Position numbers and translations under genes: made by a program. The notes below the pieces were generated by a model. It was not told where the DNA came from. It saw only the letters and a list, made by a program, of their open reading frames with translations, and did no database searches. From assembly GCA_903867885.1 (NCBI GenBank), contig CAIPTD010000039.1, positions 1 to 64,000 of the forward strand: a DNA stretch of 64,000 bases, given 5' to 3'. Source of the stretch: an uncultured Ferrovum sp. (GTDB lineage: Bacteria > Pseudomonadota > Gammaproteobacteria > Burkholderiales > Ferrovaceae). Of this stretch, positions 7,566-16,718 are shown in pieces (the first letter of the stretch is position 1; each line of letters starts with the position of its first letter).

Positions 7566-9787
7566 TAATAAATCTCGTTGGTCTTCCTGTATCCAGGAAT
7601 ATTAGTTTTGAGCGCCTCCAGCGGGTTTTTCCCCAAGCGCACCATGCCATTTAATTCAAGCTGCACATAAAGCACTGAGTCTACTTGCGTTGATGATACG
7701 GTCTTACGATCTGTCACCACTCTAAGTGCCCAGCACCCGGCATTATACTCAGCGCCAAATAGGCTCTCTACCAAGGTTGACTGCGCTGTATCGTAGTTCA
7801 CCCTTGCAACTCCAGACCAACCTCTTCCTAGAGGTAATTCAGCAGAGGCATCAATTTGACGAATATCAGCTTGCCCGGGGGTATCTCGGTTAATGCGGTA
7901 GCTCAGATTGATTGCTTGCCCTGGTTGGGGAATGTATCTTCCATCTATACTAAATTTTTCAGTGCGCTGCAAGGTTGGGTTGTAATCCCAAAGAAAACTT
8001 GATGTCATTTCTTTGTTAATACGTCCACTCAATCCTGCCAGTATGTCCGAAGAATTACTTGAGCGCACGGTTTGTCCTGAGATTGCTGTCTGTTGGGCTT
8101 CAAAATAATATCTTTGGCCTATCAGACCTCTAATTAATTCTGCTCCATTTTTGGTATCAATCAATCGGGACTGCACTGCTGCAGTAATCTGATTGGCTTC
8201 ATTGATTCGATCTGGGCCACTGAATTGATTTTCAGAAAAAAGCTGGCTGTAGCTGAAGTCAGCCACCCCGGTATTAAAAAGCGGCAGCGAGCTCTGGTCT
8301 TTATAAGGAATATAAACGTAATACAAACGTGGCTCTAAGGTTTGCATCATGGCTTGATCATTCCATTCCAAATCCCGATCAAAAAATAATCCGGTGTCTA
8401 GGCTGGTTATGGGTACAGTACGTGAGACGTTTTGGCCGGAAAAATTTTGCATTCCCTGGCTTATAGAAGTGGTGCCTGACTGCAAATTATAATCGGTGTA
8501 ATGCAAACTCACTTTGGGAGCAATAAATCCGTATCCAAGATTGATAGGTAATTTTAAAGATGGGTTAGATACATAACGTTGTCCCTGAATATTTGATGCC
8601 AAATTTGAATGCAGAAAATCAGTAAATTCATTATTGAAATCAAAATCCATCCCATACACATCATTGGAATAATTTGCCACAAACTGAGGCCGCATTCGAT
8701 ACTGATCCCCAATGGGTTTATTGGGATCATTCAAGGTTTGAAAAGATAAAGCATGCAGTTGTAAAGACCACAAATCATATTGTTTGGTGAGCAAAAAATC
8801 CCTAGGCAAGTAAGGGTTTGCCGCAGCGTTAGCATTTGGAATGACGGTAGAACCCAGATCTCTTAGGTAGCCATTATCAGAGGCTTCCTGGGTGTTAATC
8901 ATTAAACCAAAACCATTTCCCAGTTGGGCTTGCTGAGTCAAACTCCCAAAATAGCGATTGGTTCCTGTTAAGCGATCGTGATCCAGATATTCCAGTGCCA
9001 GCTTTCCTGCTATTCCGGGTTCAAGGTAACGAAACTCGTTACCAATCATCAAACCGCGCTTACTCATTTCACGTGGAATTACAGTGTCGTCTAGATTGGG
9101 CGCAATATTGATGTAGTAAGGGGTGGTGATCTCAAAACCATTATTGGTTGTTCCGAAATCTGGCGCTAAAAAACCAGACTTGCGATGATCATTCATCGGA
9201 AAAGTAATGTAAGGGGAATACACCAGAGGCACCCCTTCAAAGATAATCCGGGCATTGGTGCCGTCACCAATTTGCGTACCAGAATCTAGATTCATATCAC
9301 TGGCAGTCATATACCAATCTGGTTGATCTGCTGAACAAGTGCTAAAGCGCGCCTGGTCAAACCGACTATGTAAATCATCCAAGAAAACCCCAAGTGAGGC
9401 AGAGGCGTGCGAGGCATACATCCGATCCGCCCCTGCAGGCAAGGTGATTTGAGGCGACGCAATAAAACCTGTATGGTCTTTTAGGTTGTATTCCCCTTTG
9501 GGGCCCGTAAGGAGATCCGTACCGCGCTCGATGACAACATTGCCCAAAGCAATACAACGCTCATCCGGGACCAGATATTGAATCTGATCTGCTGTAATTG
9601 TTAAGTTAGGCTGGGTAGCGACCGCTCTTCCTGTAGCAGTGATCACATCATTCATAAAGCCTTCAATATGAACAGCATCGATCTCAGTGGTTTTTTGAGC
9701 ACCAGAAGACGACTGCGAATCGGCATAGCAAAGCCCGACCGACAAGCTCAATAAGAATAAAAATACCAACAACAGCACATTGCGCAT
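7565..9787 (-). CDS. lptD: LPS-assembly protein LptD (Imp/OstA)
   Basis: A 740-residue outer-membrane beta-barrel that, with LptE, inserts lipopolysaccharide in the outer leaflet. I chose the ATG at 9787 because it begins a clean signal peptide (MRNVLLLVFLFLLSLSVG ... YA|D) and has AGG a few bases upstream; the frame is open further 5' to 9913. The N-terminal OstA/jellyroll domain is at about residues 35-150 (ITADQIQYLVPDERCIALGN). The barrel follows, with GVPLVYSPYITFPMNDHRKSGFL and a C-terminal NAGCWALRVV. Cysteines outside the signal peptide are about C78, C151 and one near the C-terminus, so the four-cysteine, two-disulfide arrangement of E. coli LptD is not fully present. Confidence 0.95.
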   Translation of the reverse strand: MRNVLLLVFLFLLSLSVGLCYADSQSSSGAQKTTEIDAVHIEGFMNDVITATGRAVATQPNLTITADQIQYLVPDERCIALGNVVIERGTDLLTGPKGEYNLKDHTGFIASPQITLPAGADRMYASHASASLGVFLDDLHSRFDQARFSTCSADQPDWYMTASDMNLDSGTQIGDGTNARIIFEGVPLVYSPYITFPMNDHRKSGFLAPDFGTTNNGFEITTPYYINIAPNLDDTVIPREMSKRGLMIGNEFRYLEPGIAGKLALEYLDHDRLTGTNRYFGSLTQQAQLGNGFGLMINTQEASDNGYLRDLGSTVIPNANAAANPYLPRDFLLTKQYDLWSLQLHALSFQTLNDPNKPIGDQYRMRPQFVANYSNDVYGMDFDFNNEFTDFLHSNLASNIQGQRYVSNPSLKLPINLGYGFIAPKVSLHYTDYNLQSGTTSISQGMQNFSGQNVSRTVPITSLDTGLFFDRDLEWNDQAMMQTLEPRLYYVYIPYKDQSSLPLFNTGVADFSYSQLFSENQFSGPDRINEANQITAAVQSRLIDTKNGAELIRGLIGQRYYFEAQQTAISGQTVRSSNSSDILAGLSGRINKEMTSSFLWDYNPTLQRTEKFSIDGRYIPQPGQAINLSYRINRDTPGQADIRQIDASAELPLGRGWSGVARVNYDTAQSTLVESLFGAEYNAGCWALRVVTDRKTVSSTQVDSVLYVQLELNGMVRLGKNPLEALKTNIPGYRKTNEIY

Positions 9788-9886
9788 GCTTACCTGCAAA
9801 GATGGTCTAGATGAACGGGTGTTAAAATCGCACACTTGGAGCATATTTGCCATCTGAAAAACGCTTAATATCAAAGGAATCAAAGT

Positions 9887-10882
9887 ATGACGCGGCTTGA
9901 AGCCTTGGCACACTGGCTAGAAAAAAATTGCAATATTGCCGGCAGCTCACTCATGCCTGCCTCGAGCGACGCCAGCTTTCGCCGCTATTTTCGCATTAGT
10001 CAGGGAAAAAGGTCTTATATTGTGATGGACGCCCCCCCTGAGCTTGAAGACTGTACCTCTTTTATCGCCATTGCAACGGTACTTCGTTCTGCTGGTCTGC
10101 GCGCGCCCGAGATTTTTGCGCAAGATTTAACGCTAGGATTTTTGCTATTGGAAGACCTTGGGGCCCAGACCTATTTAGACGCTCTGCAGTGCCAAGATGC
10201 CGATCCGCTCTATAGAAGAGCGCTCTCTGCGCTTTGTACGCTGCAAGAAATTTCAGTTGAATCGTCACACAACATTCCGCTCTATGATGGCCAAAAACTT
10301 CAAACCGAAATGGATCTCTGCCCCACTTGGTATTTTAATCAGCATCTAGGACGCCCCTTCAATCAAGAAAGCCAGGAGATTTGGAAGCAAGCCAGCGCAG
10401 CAATTATTCAAAACTGCTTAGCGCAAGGTCAGGTATTGGTTCACAGGGACTATCACAGCCGTAATCTCATGGCTTGTGAACCTGGTCCAGGTATTTTAGA
10501 TTTTCAGGATGCGGTGATAGGCCCTATTACCTACGATCTCGTTTCATTGCTGCGGGACGCCTACATAGAGTTTGATGAAGAACAACAATTAGACTGGCTA
10601 GTTCGTTGGTGGGAACAAGCCCGAAAAATGGGGCTCCACGTTCCAGATGATATGGGTGAGTGTTATCGCAACTTTGAATGGATGGGCGTGCAACGTCATC
10701 TCAAAATTTTAGGAATTTTTGCGCGCTTGCATCATCGCGATGGAAAATCTTCCTATTTAGATTCTATTCCACGGGTCTTGAGCTATACCCAAAAAGCCTG
10801 TGAGCGCTATATCGAACTACGACCGCTATCAAGGCTTCTGGCAGATAGCCATGACCAACTTTCAGAAGGTTTAAGCTTTTAA
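9887..10882 (+). CDS. amgK: Sugar kinase of the aminoglycoside-phosphotransferase fold, probable anomeric MurNAc/GlcNAc kinase
   Basis: A 331-residue cytoplasmic kinase of the APH family. The catalytic motif LVHRDYHSRNLM is near residue 185 and the metal-binding GILDFQDAVIGP near 205. The adjacent nucleotidyltransferase (next gene) strongly suggests AmgK, which phosphorylates MurNAc at the anomeric carbon in the peptidoglycan-recycling bypass described in Pseudomonas; this gives UDP-MurNAc without the fosfomycin-sensitive MurA step. The ATG at 9887 has AAGGA 8 bases upstream. It is divergent from lptD across a 99-base gap that must hold both promoters; I saw no convincing sigma70 boxes there. 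Substrate is inferred from linkage, not from residues. Confidence 0.85.
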   Translation: MTRLEALAHWLEKNCNIAGSSLMPASSDASFRRYFRISQGKRSYIVMDAPPELEDCTSFIAIATVLRSAGLRAPEIFAQDLTLGFLLLEDLGAQTYLDALQCQDADPLYRRALSALCTLQEISVESSHNIPLYDGQKLQTEMDLCPTWYFNQHLGRPFNQESQEIWKQASAAIIQNCLAQGQVLVHRDYHSRNLMACEPGPGILDFQDAVIGPITYDLVSLLRDAYIEFDEEQQLDWLVRWWEQARKMGLHVPDDMGECYRNFEWMGVQRHLKILGIFARLHHRDGKSSYLDSIPRVLSYTQKACERYIELRPLSRLLADSHDQLSEGLSF

Positions 10883-10890
10883 ACGTGATG

Positions 10891-11568
10891 ATGAATGCCA
10901 TGCTACTGGCTGCAGGAAGAGGGGAGCGTATGCGCCCACTTTCCGACACCACGCCTAAACCTTTACTCAAGGTTGGTAAACATAGCCTCATTGAATGGCA
11001 AATCATGGCACTGGCCAGCGCAGGGTTCAGGCGCATCGTGATCAATCATGCCTGGCTGGGATACCAAATTGAAACTGCTTTAGGTGATGGGGCGGCCTAT
11101 GGCGTAGAAATAATTTGGTCACCAGAAGACGTTGCCCTTGGGACTGCGGGCGGTATTGTAAATGCCCTCAACAAGCTAGAAGGCCATACCTTTCTTGTCG
11201 CCAGTGCAGACATTTTTTCTGACTTTGATTATAGATGGCTTCCCCGAATTACCGATCTCAACGCAACAGATTGCTCAGCCCATCTTGTCTTGGTCAATGA
11301 CCATCGCGTAAAACAAGATTTTGATCTTAAGGATGGACGTGTTGTCTGCTCTGAAAACCCTTCCCTGACCTATGGCAATATCGGATTGTTTCAACGCTCT
11401 TTTTTTGATGGCTTGGTTGCCGGGCAAGAGGCTGACTTAGGGAACATATTGAGGCAGGCAGTGGGTAACAATCAGGTATCGGGTCAGCAGCACATCGGCA
11501 AATGGGATAACGTAGGCACACCTTTAGATCTAGAAAGAGTGAACAATCCCTCTTTTTTACGCTCTTAA
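10891..11568 (+). CDS. murU: N-acetylmuramate alpha-1-phosphate uridylyltransferase (MurU)
   Basis: A 225-residue nucleotidyltransferase with the signature AMLLAAGRGERMRPLSD near the N-terminus, then TPKPLLKV and the metal-binding region ASADIFSDFDY. MurU converts MurNAc-1-phosphate to UDP-MurNAc, completing the recycling route begun by AmgK immediately upstream (8-base gap). Three starts are stacked: GTG 10885, ATG 10888 and ATG 10891. I chose the last because family members usually begin M-(K/N)-AM(I/L)LAAG. There is no good Shine-Dalgarno for any of them, suggesting coupling to amgK. A GDP-mannose/glucose-1-phosphate type transferase is the alternative reading, made less likely by the neighbour. 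Confidence 0.88.
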   Translation: MNAMLLAAGRGERMRPLSDTTPKPLLKVGKHSLIEWQIMALASAGFRRIVINHAWLGYQIETALGDGAAYGVEIIWSPEDVALGTAGGIVNALNKLEGHTFLVASADIFSDFDYRWLPRITDLNATDCSAHLVLVNDHRVKQDFDLKDGRVVCSENPSLTYGNIGLFQRSFFDGLVAGQEADLGNILRQAVGNNQVSGQQHIGKWDNVGTPLDLERVNNPSFLRS

Positions 11569-11596
11569 TTTCATTCACCCCTTTTTTGGAGTTTTC

Positions 11597-12940
11597 ATGG
11601 CTTTAACTCGCTCCCCTAAAACCTCTGCACGTGGGGTTGTGCAAGACTTCCGTGCCCAGGCACAGCGTCGACGTCGCTTACAAAAAGAAATAGGCGAAGG
11701 GGTTGCGTTTATACCAACCGCTCATGAGCAATTGAGAAATGCGGACACCCACTATCCATTTCGATTTAATAGCCACTTTTGGTATCTCACTGGATTTCCT
11801 GAACCTGAATCAGTCTTAGTTCTCACAGGTGGAAAATCGCCCCGCTCCATCTTATTTTGTCGCCAAAAAAACATGGAGCGCGAAATTTGGGATGGCTATC
11901 GTTATGGCCCTAAAGCAGCGCAACAAGTGTTTGGCTTCACCGAGACATACCCCATTGAAGCTTTAGATGAACTGGCTCCTTCTTTGATCGCTGGGCAGCC
12001 AAAATTGCTTTACCCGATAGGAGCAGACTCAAGCTTTGATACAAGGATGATGAACTGGCTGAATATCGTGCGCGGAAAAGTGCGCAGTGGGATAAGCGCA
12101 CCTTCTGAATTTTCAGATATTCGGGGCTTGATCGATGAAATGCGCCTAATCAAAGATCGTTCTGAGATTCGTACCATGCGCCGTTCAGCTCATATCGCTG
12201 CTCAGGCACATATTCGCGCCATGATGGCTACCAAGCCGGGGATGTTCGAGTACGAAATCGAAGCAGAACTGCTTCATGAATTCAGAAGACATGGCGCACA
12301 ATCTCCCGCTTACCCCTCTATCGTTGCAGGAGGGGCCAATGGCTGTATTTTGCATTACATTGAAAACAGCGCCCCGTTGGCAGACCAGTCGCTGCTGTTG
12401 ATTGATGCTGGGTGCGAAGTAGATGGCTATGCATCGGATATCACGCGTACTTTTCCAGTTAATGGCACATTCACTCCTGCCCAGCGCGATTGCTATGAAA
12501 TTGTTCTTGCTGCTCAACTCGCCGCCATCAAAGCAGTGAAGCCCGGAGCGCTCTTCACGAGTTATCACGATGCGGCTGTTAAAGTCTTAGTGCAAGGTTT
12601 AATCGATCTTAAGATACTTAAAGGACCGTTCGCGCGGGTCATTGAAAGCGGAGAATATAAACGTTTTTATATGCATCGCACGGGGCATTGGTTAGGTTTA
12701 GATGTGCATGATGTAGGCAGTTACTCCTTAAATGGCAAGGCCCGAAGACTCGCACCGGGTAACGTCTTAACGGTTGAACCGGGGCTCTATATTCGACCGG
12801 ACCGCGCGATTCCTCGCGCATTTTGGAATATTGGAATTCGTATCGAAGACGACGTGTTGGTCACCGAAACTGGACGTGATGTGCTCACTTCGGATGCTCC
12901 TAAGGAAATCGACGACATTGAAAGTTTGATGTCTGAATGA
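11597..12940 (+). CDS. pepP: Xaa-Pro aminopeptidase (aminopeptidase P, M24B)
   Basis: A 447-residue cytoplasmic metallopeptidase that removes N-terminal residues preceding proline. The N-terminal AMP_N domain covers about 15-150 (NSHFWYLTGFPEPES). The pita-bread catalytic domain carries the five metal ligands in LIDAGCEVDGYASDITRTFP, HRTGHWLGLDVHDVG, TVEPGLYI and IRIEDDV. The ATG at 11597 is preceded by GGAG at a good distance. The stop codon overlaps the start of ubiH by 4 bases (ATGA). The order pepP-ubiH-ubiI is the same as in E. coli. Confidence 0.96.
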   Translation: MALTRSPKTSARGVVQDFRAQAQRRRRLQKEIGEGVAFIPTAHEQLRNADTHYPFRFNSHFWYLTGFPEPESVLVLTGGKSPRSILFCRQKNMEREIWDGYRYGPKAAQQVFGFTETYPIEALDELAPSLIAGQPKLLYPIGADSSFDTRMMNWLNIVRGKVRSGISAPSEFSDIRGLIDEMRLIKDRSEIRTMRRSAHIAAQAHIRAMMATKPGMFEYEIEAELLHEFRRHGAQSPAYPSIVAGGANGCILHYIENSAPLADQSLLLIDAGCEVDGYASDITRTFPVNGTFTPAQRDCYEIVLAAQLAAIKAVKPGALFTSYHDAAVKVLVQGLIDLKILKGPFARVIESGEYKRFYMHRTGHWLGLDVHDVGSYSLNGKARRLAPGNVLTVEPGLYIRPDRAIPRAFWNIGIRIEDDVLVTETGRDVLTSDAPKEIDDIESLMSE

Positions 12941-14106
12941 CTAGGATAATGGATTATATTCACATCATTGGTGGAGGCCCCGCGGGTTGCTGCATGGCTC
13001 TGCTATTGGCTCAACAAGGTTGGCCTATTCTTATTTTAGAAGCGGGGGACTGGTCTGCTGAACTGACTGCCAAATCTGAAAGAACGCTGGCATTAAGTCA
13101 GTCCTCTTGGGATGTATTGGCTGAAATCGGAATCGCACCACACGAGTTGAATGCTCAGGCAATTCGTTCTATCCATGTATCTCAACGCGGAATGCCTGGC
13201 CAAGTTCTTTTGTCTGCCGAAGATGCAGGAAAACAGGTCTTTGGTTACACCGTGTCTTATCAGTTGCTCTTGATGGGATTACGAAAAAAAATACAGTCAC
13301 AATCGCTTATTACTGTTCAAGCCAATAGCCGTGTTTTATCGATCGAGGGCTCTAGTTCGGCAGCCCGAATAAGTTATCAATCCGCTTCATCAGGCAAACA
13401 AAGTGTTCTCAGTGCTTTATCGATTATTGCTGATGGAGGGGCAGAGATTGACGATCCTCGAGCGCTGAACTGGTCCTACGGAACAGAAGCGCTCTCCTGC
13501 CAGATTACAAGTACAGGCGCCAAAGATGGACTCGCCTGGGAAAGATTCACCCCAGAAGGCCCTATTGCTTTGTTACCTTCTGCAAAAGGGCTTGCTCTCA
13601 TCTGGACGGGTTCATCCAGACGCATTGAAGACCTATGCAAATTAGACGATCCAGCATTTTTGTCCGCATTGCAGGATTGGTTTGGCGACCGTGCGGGTTG
13701 TTTTGTAAGTGCAAGTCCACGCCATCGTTATCCGCTCAAATCCCGTTTTTCTTTACGCCCAGCCCAACATCGTGTGATTCGGATCGCAAATGCGGCGCAA
13801 ACCCTGCATCCTGTTGCAGGTCAGGGCTTTAATTTGGGTTTACGGGATGTGGTTCGACTAAGAGATTGCCTAGGACGAGGTCAAACTCAAGACCCAGGCC
13901 ATGCATCCATACTTGAACTTTTTTCTACCTCGCGACGCGCAGACAGGTGGTTAACGGGAGGGCTTACCCATTTACTTGCTCAGGGGTTCACATTCCCTTT
14001 ACCAGGTCTGCGAAGCTTGGGATCGTGCGCTCTAAGCGCGATGGACCTCACGCCCTATTTGCGCGATCGCTTTGCACGCCTGATGTCTGACGGTTTGGCA
14101 GCATGA
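12937..14106 (+). CDS. ubiH: 2-octaprenyl-6-methoxyphenol hydroxylase-type FAD monooxygenase
   Basis: A 389-residue flavoprotein hydroxylase of the UbiH/UbiF/COQ6 family, acting on the aromatic ring during ubiquinone synthesis at the membrane. The Rossmann dinucleotide motif IIGGGPAGCCMALLLA is at about 8-23. The second FAD region reads NAAQTLHPVAGQGFNLGLRD, the form (NAAQTLHP rather than GDAAH) that I associate with UbiH itself. ERTLALSQSSWDVL near residue 48 is also UbiH-like. The ATG at 12937 overlaps the pepP stop; an ATG at 12949 (MDYIHIIGGG) is possible. It overlaps the next hydroxylase gene by 4 bases. Confidence 0.9.
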   Translation: MTRIMDYIHIIGGGPAGCCMALLLAQQGWPILILEAGDWSAELTAKSERTLALSQSSWDVLAEIGIAPHELNAQAIRSIHVSQRGMPGQVLLSAEDAGKQVFGYTVSYQLLLMGLRKKIQSQSLITVQANSRVLSIEGSSSAARISYQSASSGKQSVLSALSIIADGGAEIDDPRALNWSYGTEALSCQITSTGAKDGLAWERFTPEGPIALLPSAKGLALIWTGSSRRIEDLCKLDDPAFLSALQDWFGDRAGCFVSASPRHRYPLKSRFSLRPAQHRVIRIANAAQTLHPVAGQGFNLGLRDVVRLRDCLGRGQTQDPGHASILELFSTSRRADRWLTGGLTHLLAQGFTFPLPGLRSLGSCALSAMDLTPYLRDRFARLMSDGLAA

Positions 14107-15293
14107 AATTACTTTCACCCCCATCAAAAAGAAAGGATGCGATTATTTTGGGAGGGGGTTCGGTTGGATTAAGTCTGGCTTTAATGCTTTTAAAACAAGG
14201 TTTGCAGATATCGCTTATCGATCGACGCCCACCTCAATTTTGGGCTGCCCCTGCACAGTTCGACACGCGTGTGTATGCACTCAACCCTGAATCTTGCGCT
14301 CTACTAGACACATTGGGTGCTTGGAAATACCTAGATACCTCCCGAATCGGCATCATTAAAGAAATGGAAGTATTTGGTGATGCTCAAGGTCGTCTTCACT
14401 TTGGGGATAGATCAGGCTATCTGGCTCAAGTGGTTGAAGATGGCGCTATCCAGTCAGCATTGCGATCGGTATTGCATGATCTGTATGGACAAGCATGGTT
14501 TCAAGTTGATGAGGCACATGCTTTGCATCTCAATCCTTGTGATATTTCTATTGAACTCAATGCATCACCCTCGCTTAACGCCTCTTTACTTGTGGGTGCC
14601 GATGGAACGCATTCTTGGTTACGCAAAACCCTAAAATGGGAAGCCATACGTCACGACTATCAACAGCGGGGAGTTGTGATCAATCTTTCTTGCTCGGAAC
14701 CGCATAACGAGATTGCCAGGCAATGGTTTTTGGATGGCGAAGTGATCGCCCTCCTTCCCTTAGGTGGCAATCATATTTCTTTAGTTTGGTCGGCCCACCA
14801 AGACAAAGCTCAACAACTTTTAGCTTTAAATTCCTCTGACTTGATCAATGCTCTACGCGACAAAATCGGTGAGCCGCTGGGACCCCTCAGAGCACTCAGC
14901 CAGGCACAGAGCTTTCCGCTCGAATTAGTCAAAGTTCCCAAAATTGCCGGGGAACGGTGTGCCTTAATAGGCGATGCTGCGCATGGCGTGCATCCATTAG
15001 CAGGCCAAGGACTCAATTTGGGTTTTGCCGATGCCGCATGTTTGGCGCGAACTTTAAAGGAACGAGGGCCTGGCCCCGACGTAGGCGATCAAAGCCTGCT
15101 TCGGCGATATGCGCGACGGCGCGCCCTCTCTATTTCGCTGATGCAAGGGGTTACAGATGGTCTTCACGAGTTATTCTCACAGAACGCACTCATATATCGC
15201 CCTTTACGCAACATTGGGATGAATCTGGTGAACACTTTGCCTTTTTTGAAGTCCATGATCATGAGTAACGCAGCAGGTTCCCCTCCCCGCTAA
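14103..15293 (+). CDS. UbiI/UbiF-type FAD-dependent ubiquinone hydroxylase
   Basis: A 396-residue second member of the UbiH/COQ6 family, in ATGA overlap with ubiH. FAD-binding motifs are GGGSVGLSLALMLLKQGL (about 17-34), the conserved DTRVYALNPES, and ALIGDAAHGVHPLAGQGLNL near residue 285. By position (pepP-ubiH-x) it corresponds to E. coli ubiI (visC), the C5-hydroxylase. Betaproteobacteria vary in which hydroxylases they use and some enzymes act on more than one ring position, so I leave the symbol blank. The two paralogues together probably cover at least two of the three ring hydroxylations of ubiquinone. Confidence 0.87.
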   Translation: MKLLSPPSKRKDAIILGGGSVGLSLALMLLKQGLQISLIDRRPPQFWAAPAQFDTRVYALNPESCALLDTLGAWKYLDTSRIGIIKEMEVFGDAQGRLHFGDRSGYLAQVVEDGAIQSALRSVLHDLYGQAWFQVDEAHALHLNPCDISIELNASPSLNASLLVGADGTHSWLRKTLKWEAIRHDYQQRGVVINLSCSEPHNEIARQWFLDGEVIALLPLGGNHISLVWSAHQDKAQQLLALNSSDLINALRDKIGEPLGPLRALSQAQSFPLELVKVPKIAGERCALIGDAAHGVHPLAGQGLNLGFADAACLARTLKERGPGPDVGDQSLLRRYARRRALSISLMQGVTDGLHELFSQNALIYRPLRNIGMNLVNTLPFLKSMIMSNAAGSPPR

Positions 15294-15326
15294 ATATCTA
15301 TTTGGCTTTTTTCAAAGGAATATATT

Positions 15327-16079
15327 TTGATCTCTTTTATAGCGCAGTCCTTTCGGATATTTTCGGCTTTGGCTTTTGTTGGGATGCTCAGCCTAGCGAG
15401 TCATGCGGCAGACCTTGATGCACTTAAAAAACTTGTTCAGCAAAAACTGGTTCAAAACGGGGAGGAGGGTCAAGGAATTGTCATCACGAGTATTCGACCC
15501 ACGCCCTATGCAGGATTGTTCGAGGTCGTCACCGAAGATCATAAATTGGTTTACGTTGATGAGAAAGCTACTTACCTTTTTACTGGTCATATCTTTGAGA
15601 TGAAAGGGTTCAAAGACCTCACGGGGGAACGCTTGGATGAGATCACAGCCGTTAAATTTGATTCTTTGCCACTGGATCTTGCGATCAAACAAGTGAAGGG
15701 CAATGGTAAACGTAAAGTTGCTGTGTTTTCTGACTCTGACTGCCCTTATTGTAAAAAGCTAGTTCAGAACATGGCTTCGATTACTGACACCACGGTCTAC
15801 ACCTTTTTGTTCCCTATTCCAGCCCTCCATCCCAATGCCATCGATCACTCAAAACGGATCTGGTGCGCTTCTGACCGCGCTAAAGCGTGGGAAGACTATT
15901 GGGCCAAAAATAGCCTGCCTGAAGGCCGGAACTGCGACACCACTGCTTTAGATAAAGTTAAAGCCTTAGGCAGTAAACTGGGCATTGAAGCCACGCCTAC
16001 GCTGATCTTTGCTAATGGCCGTTTAGTTCCGGGTGCGATCCCCACCGACGAAATTGAAAAGGCCCTCGGTCCGCGCTGA
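15327..16079 (+). CDS. dsbC: Thiol:disulfide interchange protein DsbC
   Basis: A 250-residue periplasmic disulfide isomerase. The start is TTG (15327), preceded by AAAGGAA at about 7 bases, and opens a signal peptide of about 28 residues ending in SHAA. An N-terminal dimerisation domain (about 29-90) is followed by the thioredoxin-like domain with active site C139-P-Y-C142 and a cis-proline region [12 protein letters not shown]. DsbC repairs wrong disulfides in periplasmic proteins, kept reduced by DsbD (not in the window). LptD from this window, which retains several cysteines, is a plausible client. Confidence 0.94.
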   Translation: MISFIAQSFRIFSALAFVGMLSLASHAADLDALKKLVQQKLVQNGEEGQGIVITSIRPTPYAGLFEVVTEDHKLVYVDEKATYLFTGHIFEMKGFKDLTGERLDEITAVKFDSLPLDLAIKQVKGNGKRKVAVFSDSDCPYCKKLVQNMASITDTTVYTFLFPIPALHPNAIDHSKRIWCASDRAKAWEDYWAKNSLPEGRNCDTTALDKVKALGSKLGIEATPTLIFANGRLVPGAIPTDEIEKALGPR

Positions 16080-16086
16080 GCTCTCG

Positions 16087-16092
16087 TATAAT
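16087..16092 (+). promoter_or_regulatory. Perfect -10-like TATAAT just before trpG
   Basis: TATAAT lies 9 bases before the trpG ATG, followed by AGGG that could act as ribosome site. There is no recognisable -35 hexamer about 17 bases upstream and no TG extension. If used, transcription would start only a few bases before the ATG, making a nearly leaderless mRNA. It may be chance. Confidence 0.35.
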
Positions 16093-16101
16093 AGGGTTAC
16101 C

Positions 16102-16710
16102 ATGCTTTTAATGCTCGATAACTACGACTCGTTCACCTACAACCTGGTGCAGTACTTTGCCGAACTGGGCGAAGAGGTGAAAGTCATCCGCAATGATGAA
16201 ATTGACGTGGCAGGCGTCTTGGCCCTTGCGCCTGAGCGTATTGTCATCTCTCCGGGACCCTGCACGCCAAAAGAAGCGGGGATTTCTGTTCCACTTATTC
16301 TTGCTGCGGCCGGGAAAATCCCCCTTCTTGGCGTTTGCTTAGGACATCAAAGTATTGGGGCGGCATTCGGCGGAGAGGTGATCCATGCCAAGGAAGTGAT
16401 GCATGGTAAAACCTCTCCGGTAATGCACCACGATAAAGGGGTATTTCAAGGCCTACCTCATCCCTTTCGGGCCACCCGCTATCACTCGCTTGCAGTCAAA
16501 TCAGAGACCCTTCCTGATTGTTTAGAGGTCACGGCCTGGACTGAAGATGGTGAGATCATGGGGCTCAGGCACCGCACCCTTGATGTTGAGGGCGTGCAGT
16601 TTCACCCTGAATCCATCTTGACTGAACACGGTCACCGCATGCTTGCCAATTTCCTTGATCCAACCGGGCTCAAGGGCCGCAACCTTCCGCAATCTTTAAA
16701 TCAGATTTAA
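16102..16710 (+). CDS. trpG: Anthranilate synthase component II (glutamine amidotransferase TrpG/PabA)
   Basis: A 202-residue class I glutamine amidotransferase that supplies ammonia to TrpE. The nucleophile is C79 in GVCLGHQ and the catalytic pair is H168/E170 in FHPESIL. The N-terminus [19 protein letters not shown] is typical. The frame is open upstream into dsbC but the family start is the ATG at 16102. In many Burkholderiales trpG directly follows trpE; here trpE is about 2.6 kb away, beyond mltA and apaG, and no trpD or trpC follows. A shared or main role as PabA in p-aminobenzoate synthesis is possible, since the two amidotransferases cannot be told apart by sequence. Confidence 0.92.
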   Translation: MLLMLDNYDSFTYNLVQYFAELGEEVKVIRNDEIDVAGVLALAPERIVISPGPCTPKEAGISVPLILAAAGKIPLLGVCLGHQSIGAAFGGEVIHAKEVMHGKTSPVMHHDKGVFQGLPHPFRATRYHSLAVKSETLPDCLEVTAWTEDGEIMGLRHRTLDVEGVQFHPESILTEHGHRMLANFLDPTGLKGRNLPQSLNQI

Positions 16711-16718
16711 ATTACGCT

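Noticed and set aside
9788-9913. N-terminal extension of LptD into the divergent region
   Set aside because: It places residues ahead of a clean signal peptide and overlaps the start of the divergent kinase gene.
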